From RUG14130 sp045598325 (GTDB taxonomy: Bacteria; Bacillota; Clostridia; Christensenellales; Aristaeellaceae), in contig JAZLLT010000050.1 in assembly GCA_045598325.1 (NCBI GenBank), positions 7,630 through 71,629 of the forward strand: a stretch of 64,000 nucleotides of DNA, in the 5' to 3' direction. The notes under the pieces were generated by a model. It saw nothing but the letters and a program-made list of their open reading frames with translations. It was not told the DNA's origin and ran no database searches. How positions within the stretch are numbered: position 1 is the first letter of the stretch; each line of letters opens with the position of its first letter. This document shows positions 24,963 through 33,336 of the stretch, in pieces. A program made the position numbers and the translations under genes.

Positions 24963-25940
24963 TTGGTTCCGTTTCCACCACGGAATGGATAATTCCTCCC
25001 GGTTGTAGTAGGCGCCTTCCTTTTCGGAGGATTCCATCTTGGGGAAATATGCCTGTACAAAGCGATGTTCGTCGTGATTTCTGAAAAACAGACCCAGTGA
25101 ATCGTCTTCATAGATCTGAAGAAGGATACTCCTGCAGTAGGAGCCGCGGATGTTTTCGAAACTCGCCACATCCACCTGCGGCACATCCTGCCAGTCCACC
25201 CATTGGATCTGGGAAAAGATGCGCTCTTTCGGGCACATATACTCACCGATGTGGGAGTGTCCGTAAAGGTGGAGCCGCACGGTCTTCGGAAGCGGCTGGA
25301 TCTTTCCGAGGAAGCAGGTTTCGCGGTTTCCGCCCGGGAACGCGCAATGGGCGGCGGTGATGATGTTGGGCTTTTCGCACGCCTCCATGTCCCTCCGGAT
25401 GGCGGCGAAATGGTCGTCTCCGTAAGGATAATGCTCCCCGCCGTAGCGGATGCCGTTGTGCGTGGAGCACCAGGAATTGTCGTGTGCCACATGGTCGCAG
25501 AAGAAATAAACCATGTAGTTGCCGACGGGCACCTTGAACCAGGTCTCTTCCGTGTCTGAGGTGGTATACCAGCCGGAATGGCGGCGGACCATGTCGTAAA
25601 ACGGCATTTGGTAGGGCGTGATGCCATTCCTCATGCAGTGCTCCGCGTAGTCGTAATCGTGGTTGCCCGTGGCGTAGCACAGCGGGATGCCGAGGCTCCC
25701 GAAGGCGTTTTCCTGAAGATCCGTCATGCGGATGAGTTCAGGAAGGTTCGCGCTCTCCGTGCTGTCCCCCAGATACCAGATCATTTCCGCGGGGCAGCCC
25801 AGAAGACGGTAATCGTCCACGCAGATGGTGAGGCACTTTTCCGCATTTTCATACAGTTTCTGCTGCAGATCGGAAAACACCCATATCTCATGCTTCGCCC
25901 TTCCTTTGCAGGAAGCATACAGTTCATCGTATATGGTCAT
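24960..25940 (-). CDS. Calcineurin-like metallophosphoesterase
   Basis: 326 residues. Metal-binding motifs of the fold appear in order: VFSDLQ (Asp of D-x-H, here D-x-Q), WYLGDSTE (GD), CYATGNHDYDY (GNHD/E), ITAAHCAFPGG and LHLYGHSHIGEY (GHSH). It is predicted to hydrolyse a phosphoester, but the substrate cannot be read. The Gln in place of the first His is unusual and could change metal binding. The start at 25940 overlaps the YitT gene by four bases (ATGA), making a TetR-YitT-phosphoesterase operon. Confidence 0.8.
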   Translation of the reverse strand: MTIYDELYASCKGRAKHEIWVFSDLQQKLYENAEKCLTICVDDYRLLGCPAEMIWYLGDSTESANLPELIRMTDLQENAFGSLGIPLCYATGNHDYDYAEHCMRNGITPYQMPFYDMVRRHSGWYTTSDTEETWFKVPVGNYMVYFFCDHVAHDNSWCSTHNGIRYGGEHYPYGDDHFAAIRRDMEACEKPNIITAAHCAFPGGNRETCFLGKIQPLPKTVRLHLYGHSHIGEYMCPKERIFSQIQWVDWQDVPQVDVASFENIRGSYCRSILLQIYEDDSLGLFFRNHDEHRFVQAYFPKMESSEKEGAYYNREELSIPWWKRNQ

Positions 25941-26836
25941 CTCTTGACTCCCTGACGCGTGATTTTCTTGAAGTTGCCGATGGTGTGGGTCACATCGCTC
26001 ACGCACACGAAGGTGCCTGGATAGGCGGCGATGATTTCCATGAAGTCCTTGATCTGATGGGGATTGACCACGCAGATGAGCATGGTCTTCTCCTGCTTCG
26101 TATATCCGCCGATCGCCTTGAACACGGTGACGGAATGGCGGAGTTTTTTAATGAGTTCATCGGTGAGCCCGTCCGGATCGTCGGTGATCATTTCCAGTTT
26201 CACGGCACTTTCGCCGCCGCGGATGATGCCGCCGGAAATATTGGTGGTCAGGTAGGTGTAAACGATGGAAAGGATGACTGGCTCCACATTCCAATCATAC
26301 ACAAAGTAACTGGACAAAGCGACAGCGGCGTTGAACCAGAACAGGACCTTTGTGAAGGCGATATCCGGGTGATGTTCATGGACATACTGGGCAATGAAGT
26401 CCGTACCGCCCGTAGTGCCGCCGCAGCGCACCACGAGACCATAGATGACGCCGTTCACGGCGCCTGCCGCGATGGGACCCAGGATGGTGCTTCTTGCGTC
26501 GCCCGTGTAATACACGAAGCGGTCGATGTCGATGATTTTGTTCTGGAAAAGGAGCAGGACGCCCGAAAAGACCAGTACATACAGCATGGTCTTGCAGGTG
26601 AATTTCTTACCGATCAAAAACCAGGATGCGATCGCCAGCGGGATGTTGATAAGCAGGGACATGTAGGAAATGGAAATGCCCAGTTTGTACTGCACCATCG
26701 TGGCGATGCCGTTGACGCCCGCAGGCGCGAACGAGTTCTGAATGATGAAGATGTAGTAGTTGCACGCCAGAACACAGGCGCCCAGCGCAATCAGGATGCA
26801 GGATTTCGTTTCGGAAAAGAACTTGTACTGTCGCAT
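25937..26836 (-). CDS. YitT family membrane protein (DUF161 + DUF2179)
   Basis: 299 residues. Five to six membrane spans carry the DUF161 features NSFAPAGVNGIATMVQYKLG and VVRCGGTTGGTDFIAQYVHE. A cytoplasmic DUF2179 domain follows at the C-terminus (SVTVFKAIGGYTKQEKTMLI, VVNPHQIKDFMEII, GTFVCVSDV). Transport activity is suspected for the family but not established. The start at 26836 follows AAGGTGAGAAAA; it lies 11 bases after the TetR regulator, which probably controls it. Confidence 0.9.
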   Translation of the reverse strand: MRQYKFFSETKSCILIALGACVLACNYYIFIIQNSFAPAGVNGIATMVQYKLGISISYMSLLINIPLAIASWFLIGKKFTCKTMLYVLVFSGVLLLFQNKIIDIDRFVYYTGDARSTILGPIAAGAVNGVIYGLVVRCGGTTGGTDFIAQYVHEHHPDIAFTKVLFWFNAAVALSSYFVYDWNVEPVILSIVYTYLTTNISGGIIRGGESAVKLEMITDDPDGLTDELIKKLRHSVTVFKAIGGYTKQEKTMLICVVNPHQIKDFMEIIAAYPGTFVCVSDVTHTIGNFKKITRQGVKR

Positions 26837-26847
26837 TTTTCTCACCT

Positions 26848-27372
26848 TTACTCTTTGCAGCAGGAACCGCTGTCCCCGCCGTGACCCAGCAGTTTCTTCA
26901 GTTGACAGGAGATATCGCCGAAACTCTGATCCGAAAGAGACGCATAGTGGAGCAGCACCTCGATGATGAAGCGGTCCAGTTCAAACACTTCTTTGATCTG
27001 ATTGATCATATAAGTGTGATAGTCGTTGTTGCGCAGCATTTCCGCAGGGTTGCTCGGATAAGCCGCCCAGATCTCGAAATGGGCGGCGCCGAAGGAGATG
27101 AGGCTTTCGTATAATATCTTTGCGCGGTCAAAGGCCTGCATCTTCCCTTCCAGATGCTTTTTCGCGCGGTCGATTTCCTTGTACCAGTCTTCCAGAACGA
27201 TCGCGGCGATCAGCGCTTTCTTGCTTTTGAAATAGAGATAGACCGTCCCCACGGATGCGCCGCTCACTTCTGACAGCCTGCGCACGGAAAGCGCTCCGAT
27301 GCCCTCTTTCCGAATAATCTCGCGGGCGGTATCGAGCAGTTTCCGCCTGCGTTTCAGCCCTTTATCCGGCAT
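26848..27372 (-). CDS. TetR/AcrR family regulator
   Basis: 174 residues. An N-terminal TetR helix-turn-helix (LLDTAREIIRKEGIGALSV, EVSGASVGTVYLYFKSKKAL) is followed by a helical ligand domain ending CQLKKLLGHGGDSGSCCKE, with two adjacent cysteines. The start at 27372 is fixed by GGAGGG and by a consensus promoter whose start site is about 27394. It heads the operon with YitT and the phosphoesterase and is probably autoregulatory. The ligand is unknown. Confidence 0.88.
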   Translation of the reverse strand: MPDKGLKRRRKLLDTAREIIRKEGIGALSVRRLSEVSGASVGTVYLYFKSKKALIAAIVLEDWYKEIDRAKKHLEGKMQAFDRAKILYESLISFGAAHFEIWAAYPSNPAEMLRNNDYHTYMINQIKEVFELDRFIIEVLLHYASLSDQSFGDISCQLKKLLGHGGDSGSCCKE

Positions 27373-27400
27373 AATCATCCCTCCGGTTTTCGTGCGCTTT

Positions 27401-27429
27401 ATTATACTCTCTTTCGTTTCGGGCGTCAA
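27401..27429 (-). promoter_or_regulatory. TetR operon promoter
   Basis: TTGACG, 17 bp, TATAAT on the minus strand, about 28 bp before the chosen ATG. Confidence 0.88.
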
Positions 27430-27495
27430 CCACGCCTCCGGTGACATTGCAGTTACATCATTAGAATTTTCCATTTATTTTTGTGTAACATTCTA

Positions 27496-27524
27496 TTGAC
27501 ATTCAGATGGTTACATTGTATAAT
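27496..27524 (+). promoter_or_regulatory. Consensus promoter of the pilus-like operon
   Basis: A perfect TTGACA, 17 bp, TATAAT. The predicted start falls on the A of the ATG at 27531, so the first gene would have a leaderless message. Confidence 0.9.
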
Positions 27525-27530
27525 TGCATT

Positions 27531-28391
27531 ATGAAGCGCGATGTAATGAACATGAACCGGCCCGACCTTCCGGAGAAGGTGCAGCGGAGAAGAAAAGTCT
27601 TCTTCGCACTTTGCGTGATTCTGCTTCTGTCGGCAACCGTTCTGGTCATCGCGGCTGTCACACCCCGCTATACATCGACTCCCGAAACAAAAGTATGGAC
27701 TTACGGCGCTGTTACGATGGACCTGTCAAACGCGTCGGAAGGCTATATCGCCGTCAAGCACTCGAAGACCGACAAGGGTCTCAAACTCCGTATCATGACC
27801 GGCTCCCACATGGACACCTACGATTTATCGGGTGACGGCGAGTACAATATCTTCCCCCTGCAGTACGGTGCGGCAACATATAATGTGACCACCTACACCG
27901 GAGTGGGCGGAAACCGCTACGCGAACGAATGCACCCACGGCTTCTACGCGGACATCAAGGATCCGGATTCCTGCTTCCTGTATCCCAACCAGCGGGCATG
28001 GTACACGGAAGACAGCGCGGTCGTCGCCAAGGCGGCGGAACTGTGCGCGGGACTTGAGACGGATCTTGAAAAGATCCAGGCGTGCTACAACTACATACGG
28101 GAAAATGTGAAATACGATTACATCTTCGCCATGACCGTGGAAACGGGTTATCTGCCCGACCCGGACAGCACGCTTGCCAGCGGCAAGGGCATCTGCTACG
28201 ACATGGCTTCCCTGCTGACCGCCATGCTGCGCTCGCAGGGCATCTACACAAAGACCGTGACGGGCAATCTCAACAGTAATGTTTACCATGCGTGGAACAA
28301 GGTCCTCGTAGACGGAAAATGGAGGATGCTGGATCCGACCAACGGCTCCAGGTACAAGGCCTCCGCATACGAAGAACTCAGCACATTCTGA
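27531..28391 (+). CDS. Membrane-anchored transglutaminase-like protein
   Basis: 286 residues. A short basic N-terminus and one membrane span (about 22-43, FFALCVILLLSATVLVIAAV) precede an outside domain. Its C-terminal part is a transglutaminase-like core with Cys222 (GKGICYDMASLLTAML), His253 (VYHAWNKV) and Asp268 (MLDPTNGS) in catalytic order. Such domains act as proteases, amidases or cross-linkers at the cell surface. It is the first gene of the pilC-pilT operon. The start at 27531 coincides with the predicted transcript start; in-frame ATGs follow at 27546 and 27552, also without a ribosome site. Confidence 0.8.
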   Translation: MKRDVMNMNRPDLPEKVQRRRKVFFALCVILLLSATVLVIAAVTPRYTSTPETKVWTYGAVTMDLSNASEGYIAVKHSKTDKGLKLRIMTGSHMDTYDLSGDGEYNIFPLQYGAATYNVTTYTGVGGNRYANECTHGFYADIKDPDSCFLYPNQRAWYTEDSAVVAKAAELCAGLETDLEKIQACYNYIRENVKYDYIFAMTVETGYLPDPDSTLASGKGICYDMASLLTAMLRSQGIYTKTVTGNLNSNVYHAWNKVLVDGKWRMLDPTNGSRYKASAYEELSTF

Positions 28392-28407
28392 CAAGGAGCG
28401 CAAAACC

Positions 28408-29460
28408 ATGAAGAAGACGGAACGAAACCTGCTTTCCACCGAAGAACTCGGATTTTTCTGCGGACAGTTGGCGCTGATGCTGCAGGGCGGCATCCCCATC
28501 TACGAGGGCATCGAGGCGCTCAACGAAAACTACAAGACCACCCGTTACGCCTCGGCGTTTTCCACCGTATATGAGGAAACGCAGGTGGGTCACTCCCTCT
28601 CAGGAGCTATGGAGATGAGCGGACTCTTCCCCGACTATGCCGTGCGCATGGTGCAGGTGGGCGAGGAAACGGGCAAATTGGAAAGTGTGCTCACTTCCCT
28701 TTCCCGCCACTATGAGCGCGAGAGTTCCATCAAGACTGCGGTCAGAAACGCCGTGCGCTACCCCATCGTGCTCATGTGCATCATGACCGCCGTGGTCTTT
28801 GTGCTCAATCTCAAAGTGCTGCCCCTGCTCAAGAGGGTGCTGGCATCTCTTGGTTCCGAGTCCTCCACCGTCTCCTCCGTCACGATGAAGACCGGTATCG
28901 TGCTCGGCATCGTCGTCATGGTGCTGACGCTCCTACTGCTCATTTCCACCGTCATCATCTCCGCTCTCATCCGTTCGGGGAAGGGCGACGGGCTGATGGA
29001 TAAACTGAGCCGCGTCGTTCCCGGCATCGGCTCCCTGCGCGCGAAGATCTCCGCGGAGCGTTTCCTGTCCGTGATGTCCATTTCCCTCTCCGCCGGCTGT
29101 CAGACCGAGGAGACCATGGAACGGTGCGCCGCCATGGTGAACGATTCCGCCTCCTCCAGAAAAGTCAATCTGATTCTCGAAAAAGTGACCGGCGGCATGC
29201 CGATGGGCGACGCGGTCATGCAGAGCGATTTCATCGAGCCCCTCAAAGCGCGCATGATCCGCGTGGGTTTCCTGACGGGACATTCCGAAGAGGTGACCGC
29301 CCATGTGGCGGAACTGTACGCCAAGGAAGCGGACGAAGATTTGGAACGCACGCTCGGGCTGCTGGAGCCCATTCTGGTCTCCGTGCTTGCCGCCGTCATC
29401 GGCTGCATCCTGCTGTCCGTCATCGTGCCCCTGGCGGGTGTCATGAGTTTCTTCATCTGA
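28408..29460 (+). CDS. Type II secretion/type IV pilus platform protein (GspF/PilC)
   Basis: 350 residues with two T2SSF domains. The first has LALMLQGGIPIYEGIEAL and MVQVGEETGKLESVLTSLSR; the second has FLSVMSISLSAGCQTEETME and IRVGFLTGHSEEVTAHVAEL. Three membrane spans lie near 118-140, 165-190 and 320-345. PilC forms the inner-membrane platform on which pilin subunits are lifted. It sits in an operon with PilT and small single-pass proteins. AAGGAGCG precedes the start. Confidence 0.9.
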   Translation: MKKTERNLLSTEELGFFCGQLALMLQGGIPIYEGIEALNENYKTTRYASAFSTVYEETQVGHSLSGAMEMSGLFPDYAVRMVQVGEETGKLESVLTSLSRHYERESSIKTAVRNAVRYPIVLMCIMTAVVFVLNLKVLPLLKRVLASLGSESSTVSSVTMKTGIVLGIVVMVLTLLLLISTVIISALIRSGKGDGLMDKLSRVVPGIGSLRAKISAERFLSVMSISLSAGCQTEETMERCAAMVNDSASSRKVNLILEKVTGGMPMGDAVMQSDFIEPLKARMIRVGFLTGHSEEVTAHVAELYAKEADEDLERTLGLLEPILVSVLAAVIGCILLSVIVPLAGVMSFFI

Positions 29461-29470
29461 GGAGGGCAAC

Positions 29471-29779
29471 ATGAAGAGAAAGCGCATCTCCTCCGGCGGT
29501 CTTGCCCTCACGGTCATCCTGTTCGTATTGCTGCTTACGGTCAGTTATCTCGTCATCGACCGGGCGGAAGACCGCATCATCCTTCGGCAGGCGGAGCAGC
29601 TCGAGCAGTCCATCCGTTCCGCGGCGGTGAACGCCTACGCGGTCACGGGCTGCTATCCGACCATTGAGGAAATCCAGCAGGATTACGGGGTCATCATTGA
29701 CCGCGAATCGTTTACGGTGAACTATTCCGCCTTTGCATCCAATGTGATGCCCTACATCAGCGTCAGCGTAAGGAAGTGA
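29471..29779 (+). CDS. Small single-pass membrane protein of pilus-like locus
   Basis: 102 residues. A basic tip (MKRKRISSGG), one membrane span (LALTVILFVLLLTVSYLVI), then a helix (AEQLEQSIRSAAVNAYAVTG) and a short beta segment. The layout, an N-terminal hydrophobic helix continuing into an outside helix with a Tyr/Pro loop, is that of a pseudopilin, though no consensus prepilin cleavage site is seen. GAGGAGGG precedes the ATG; it lies ten bases after pilC. Confidence 0.6.
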   Translation: MKRKRISSGGLALTVILFVLLLTVSYLVIDRAEDRIILRQAEQLEQSIRSAAVNAYAVTGCYPTIEEIQQDYGVIIDRESFTVNYSAFASNVMPYISVSVRK

Positions 29780-29783
29780 TATC

Positions 29784-30248
29784 ATGCGGCACGGTGCCGG
29801 AAAACTGATGAGCCTCATCCTCGTGCTCCTCACCCTGATGGGCGCCATGCTGCTGGTGACTCTGGGCGCGAGCGCTTACAGCAACATCCGCAAAAACACG
29901 GATGCCTCCGACGGCAAGCGGATGTCATTGGGCTATGTGGCAAATAAGATTGCGTCCTGTGATACGGCGGGCTGCGTCCGCGCGGAAGAACGCTTCGGGC
30001 TCCCCACAATCGTCCTCATCGAAGAAGGTCTGGAGGAATGCGAGACGCTCATCTACTTCTATGAAGGGCAACTGATGGAGCAGTTCAAACTGACCGAGAG
30101 CGAGATCGAGCCGCAGTACGGTACAGTGCTCGCCAATCTTGCCGCGTTCGATTTCGACTGTTCCCCGAACCGCATCGTGCTGACCGCCACGGAAAGCGGC
30201 GGCGCGGTGTCTCAAATGACCGTGGCTCTCATGGCGAAGGGAGAATGA
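29784..30248 (+). CDS. DUF4860-like membrane protein of pilus-like locus
   Basis: 154 residues. One N-terminal membrane span (LMSLILVLLTLMGAMLLVTL) is followed by an outside domain with SLGYVANKIASCDTAG, FGLPTIVLIEEG and TLIYFYEGQLMEQFKL. This pattern recalls DUF4860 proteins found beside pilus genes in Clostridia; the match is from memory and moderate. It would be a minor component of the pilus or secretion machine. It starts four bases after the preceding gene and ends two bases before the next. Confidence 0.55.
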   Translation: MRHGAGKLMSLILVLLTLMGAMLLVTLGASAYSNIRKNTDASDGKRMSLGYVANKIASCDTAGCVRAEERFGLPTIVLIEEGLEECETLIYFYEGQLMEQFKLTESEIEPQYGTVLANLAAFDFDCSPNRIVLTATESGGAVSQMTVALMAKGE

Positions 30249-30249
30249 T

Positions 30250-30648
30250 ATGAAGCATTATGTAAGGTCTTCCCCCATGCTCGCCGAGGTGCTTGTTTCG
30301 CTGCTCTTCCTTGCGCTTTGCGTATCCGCCATCGTGGGGGTGTTCGCCGGCGCCTACACCATCAATCGAAGTGCCACGGACAAGCAGGATGCCCTGTTTT
30401 TCGCCCGTGATACGGCGGACAGGTTTACGGTATGTAACCTTCATTCGGATGATTTTCTGTCAGATAATGGATTTTCTGCATCAAATAGCGGCAATTACAC
30501 CCTCATAAGCGGAAATATTACATTTGTTGCGGAAATTTCTTCTGAAAAACCACTTGACGGATTTACATTTACGGCGTATGATGGAGAAGATGTTTTGTTC
30601 TCCTTCCCCGTGGTGAAAATCACCGGTGAGGAGGTGCAGGCGGAATGA
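30250..30648 (+). CDS. Pseudopilin-like membrane protein
   Basis: 132 residues. The start MKHYVRSSPMLAEVLVSLLF resembles a type IV prepilin: short basic leader, then a hydrophobic helix with Glu at the +5-like position (S/PMLAE compared with G/FTLIE). A predicted outside beta-rich part follows (NYTLISGNITFVAEISSEKP, FTFTAYDGEDVLFSFPVVK). The canonical Gly before the cleavage point is replaced by Ser, so processing by a prepilin peptidase is uncertain. It overlaps the next gene by four bases. Base use between 30420 and 30600 is more AT-rich than the neighbours. Confidence 0.6.
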   Translation: MKHYVRSSPMLAEVLVSLLFLALCVSAIVGVFAGAYTINRSATDKQDALFFARDTADRFTVCNLHSDDFLSDNGFSASNSGNYTLISGNITFVAEISSEKPLDGFTFTAYDGEDVLFSFPVVKITGEEVQAE

Positions 30649-31007
30649 AAAAACGGCAGGGTCCCGTTCATGCCCTACTGGGCTGTGTGAGCATCATTCT
30701 GATCCTCACGGTGCTCTCGCTGGTCGCGCTTTCGGTGCTGGCACTCACCCGTGCAAGCAACGATGCCCGCATTGCCGATAAGAACGCGCAGTATACGCAG
30801 GCCGCGTATGAGGCGAGAGCTGATGCTGTGCGCTACATGGCAAAGGTCCGTGAATGCGGAAATGCGGGCGAATATGAAAGCGACTTTCCGGTGCTCGATT
30901 CGTCGGTACTGCACCTTCGTTTCTCCCTTTCGGAAGACGGCAAAATATCCGTGCTGAATCATACGATCCGTTCCGTTTCGCAGGATGGCGGGTTCGAGAT
31001 TTTCTAG
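30645..31007 (+). CDS. PilX-like small membrane protein
   Basis: 120 residues. A basic tip and one membrane span (LLGCVSIILILTVLSLVALS) are followed by a helix (AQYTQAAYEARADAVRYMAK), then a short beta-rich tail (LHLRFSLSEDGKISVLNHTI). A hydrophobic helix leading into an amphipathic helix is the layout of minor pilins of the PilX/PilW class, again without a canonical cleavage site. It overlaps the preceding gene by four bases (ATGA) and is followed by pilT. Confidence 0.55.
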   Translation: MKKRQGPVHALLGCVSIILILTVLSLVALSVLALTRASNDARIADKNAQYTQAAYEARADAVRYMAKVRECGNAGEYESDFPVLDSSVLHLRFSLSEDGKISVLNHTIRSVSQDGGFEIF

Positions 31008-31026
31008 CACGAAAGGCGATGAATTT

Positions 31027-32100
31027 ATGGATCTGATCGAATTATTGGGCAAAGCCACAAAGGCAGGTGCCTCGGATATATTCCTGATCCCGGGCGCACC
31101 CGAAACCATCAAAGTAAGCGGAAACCTGAAACCCATTTCGGAAGGCAGACTGACCCCCATGGACACCGAAGTGATCGTGCGCCGCATTTATGAAATGGCG
31201 TCCAGATCTCTGGAATTCCTGCGCGAAGGCGGCGACGATGACTTCTCCTTCAGCGTGCCGTCTCTCGGCCGTTTCCGTCTGAATGTCTACAAGCAGCGCA
31301 ATTCCTATGCCGCGGTGCTCCGCTGCGTGTCCTACACGATCCCCAATCCCAAGGACATGAACATCCCCGAGGAAGTGCTTTCCCTCTGTTCCATGCGAAA
31401 CGGTCTCATCCTCGTGACCGGCGCGGCGGGCAGCGGCAAATCCACGACCCTCGCCTGCATGCTGGACAAGATCAACGCCGAGCGCACCGGGCACATCATC
31501 ACCCTGGAAGATCCCATCGAGTTCCTGCACGGGCATAACCGCTGCCTCGTGTCGCAGAGAGAGGTTTCGCAGGATACGGCAAGTTTCGCCTCCGCCCTGC
31601 GCAGCGCCCTCCGTCAGAGCCCGAATGTGATACTGCTGGGCGAAATGCGCGACCTTGAAACCATACAGACCGCGCTGACCGCCGTGGAAACGGGGCAGTT
31701 GCTCCTTTCCTCCCTGCACACCATCGGCGCCGCGCAGACCGTGGACCGCATCGTGGATGTGTTCCCGGCGGGACAGCAGGACCAGATCCGCCTGCAGCTG
31801 GCACTGGTGCTCAAAGCCGTCGTGTCCCAGCAGCTCATCCCCACCGTGGATGGCGGAGTAGTGCCCGCCTTTGAAATCATGAAATGCAATGTCGCCATTC
31901 AGAACATGATCCGCGACAATAAAACGCATCAGATGGAGAGCGTCATCAAACTTTCCGCCCGCGAGGGCATGCGTACCATGGATGACGACCTGCTCCGCCT
32001 TTGCAGCGAGGGCAGGATCACCGCAGACGCGGCGCTCATGTACTCCATCTATCCCGAACAACTTAAACGGAAACTGGACGAAAAGAGGTTACTGAAGTGA
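31027..32100 (+). CDS. pilT: PilT-family twitching/retraction ATPase
   Basis: 357 residues. An N-terminal PAS-like region (ASDIFLIPGAPETIKVSGNL) precedes the ATPase core: Walker A GAAGSGKST (132-140), Asp box IITLEDPIEF, Walker B NVILLGEMRD, His box LLLSSLHTIGAAQTVDRIVD. The C-terminal VAIQNMIRDNKTHQM corresponds to the AIRNLIRE motif of PilT. It would power pilus disassembly, or, since no PilB is present here, possibly extension. AAAGG precedes the ATG at 31027. It overlaps the regulator gene by four bases. Confidence 0.92.
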   Translation: MDLIELLGKATKAGASDIFLIPGAPETIKVSGNLKPISEGRLTPMDTEVIVRRIYEMASRSLEFLREGGDDDFSFSVPSLGRFRLNVYKQRNSYAAVLRCVSYTIPNPKDMNIPEEVLSLCSMRNGLILVTGAAGSGKSTTLACMLDKINAERTGHIITLEDPIEFLHGHNRCLVSQREVSQDTASFASALRSALRQSPNVILLGEMRDLETIQTALTAVETGQLLLSSLHTIGAAQTVDRIVDVFPAGQQDQIRLQLALVLKAVVSQQLIPTVDGGVVPAFEIMKCNVAIQNMIRDNKTHQMESVIKLSAREGMRTMDDDLLRLCSEGRITADAALMYSIYPEQLKRKLDEKRLLK

Positions 32101-33290
32101 TCGAGATCAATTTACTGGGCAGACTGGAATTTTTCGTAAACGGAAAAGACCTGTGTCCCCTGCTTTCTTCCATGCGCAAGGGCAAGCAGATGCTGCTTTA
32201 CCTGATTCTGAGTTACGGAAAGCCCGTATCTTCCCAGGAATTGTATGACGCTCTCTGGCCCGGAGAAACCAGCGCCAACCCTGAAAGCGCGCTCAAGACC
32301 ATGGTGAGCCGCCTGCGCTCTTCCCTGTCGGATTTCGATCCCGACCTGAGCAAAGCCATCAAAACCGGTCACGGTACCTATTTCTGGAACACTGCCCTTG
32401 ACATGCAACTTGACATCAAGGAGTTTGCCAAGGTGTGCGCGCAGTTGGATACCCTGTCCGAGGCGGGTGAAGAACTGGACAAGTGCGTCAGCGACCTGCT
32501 TTCCATCTATAACGGCGATCTGTACTTCGGCAAGGAGGAGTTCGGTTTCTTCCTTTCCTGCCGCGCAGAGTATCATGCCAGGTACATCAACGCTATCGAA
32601 AAGGCGGTCAAACTGTATAAATCCGCCGAGAAACTGGACGCGGTCATCCATCTGTGCCGCAGTGCCATCGACCTGGACGCCTTCGCGGAGAACCTGCACA
32701 TCGAGCTCATGGACGCGCTGGTCAAGAGCGGACGCAGCAACGAGGCGCTCTCCCAGTACCGTCACATGTCCAACCTGCACTACAGTTACATGGGCGTTTC
32801 CCCCACCCAGAGCATGCAGGACTTCTACGACAGCATCGCCCGCACCGCGGACACGCTGGATGTGGACGCCCAGCTCATCAAGCGTAACCTGACCGATGAT
32901 GATGAGCGCAACGGCGCCTATGTGTGCGATTACGCCATCCTCAAGGATATCTACCAGATGCAGATGCGGAACCTGCGCAGACTCGGCACTTCCATGTATC
33001 TGGCACTCATCATGCTGGCGCCCGCAGGACAGGTCAAGACCTCTCCCCTGGAGTTAGACAAATGCATGCACCAACTGCTGTCTGTGATGACTCTGTGCCT
33101 GCGTAAAGGCGACACCATCGCCCGCTACAGCCCATCCCAGTTCGTGGTGCTGCTGCCCACCGTCAATTCCGTGACCGGGCGCGCCGTCATTAAGCGCATC
33201 CGCAGCGCCTATTACAGCCGTTATGTCAACCCCGAACTGGTGTTCTCCTACCAGTTGGTTCCCTTGTCCACCAACGAGGACGACGATTAA
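32097..33290 (+). CDS. SARP-type regulator with degenerate C-terminal GGDEF domain
   Basis: 397 residues, GTG start overlapping the pilT stop (GTGA) behind GAGG. Residues 1-100 form an OmpR-like winged helix (SSQELYDALWPGE, ALKTMVSRLRSSL). Residues about 105-255 form a bacterial transcriptional activation (BTAD/TPR) domain (YNGDLYFGKEEFGFFL, NLHIELMDALVKSG). Residues about 280-395 look like a diguanylate cyclase domain (LCLRKGDTIARYSPSQFVVL), but the active GGDEF is replaced by SPSQF. It cannot make c-di-GMP but could sense it or dimerise. It closes the pilC-pilT operon and presumably controls it. Confidence 0.8.
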   Translation: MIEINLLGRLEFFVNGKDLCPLLSSMRKGKQMLLYLILSYGKPVSSQELYDALWPGETSANPESALKTMVSRLRSSLSDFDPDLSKAIKTGHGTYFWNTALDMQLDIKEFAKVCAQLDTLSEAGEELDKCVSDLLSIYNGDLYFGKEEFGFFLSCRAEYHARYINAIEKAVKLYKSAEKLDAVIHLCRSAIDLDAFAENLHIELMDALVKSGRSNEALSQYRHMSNLHYSYMGVSPTQSMQDFYDSIARTADTLDVDAQLIKRNLTDDDERNGAYVCDYAILKDIYQMQMRNLRRLGTSMYLALIMLAPAGQVKTSPLELDKCMHQLLSVMTLCLRKGDTIARYSPSQFVVLLPTVNSVTGRAVIKRIRSAYYSRYVNPELVFSYQLVPLSTNEDDD

Positions 33291-33298
33291 AGGATATG

Positions 33299-33336
33299 AA
33301 AAGCCTCTCCGTTTTATGCGGAGAGGCTTGTTTTTT
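33299..33336. terminator. Terminator of the pilus-like operon
   Basis: Stem AAGCCTCTCCG/CGGAGAGGCTT, loop TTTTATG, followed by GTTTTTT on the plus strand and flanked by A-rich sequence for the convergent gene. Confidence 0.92.
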
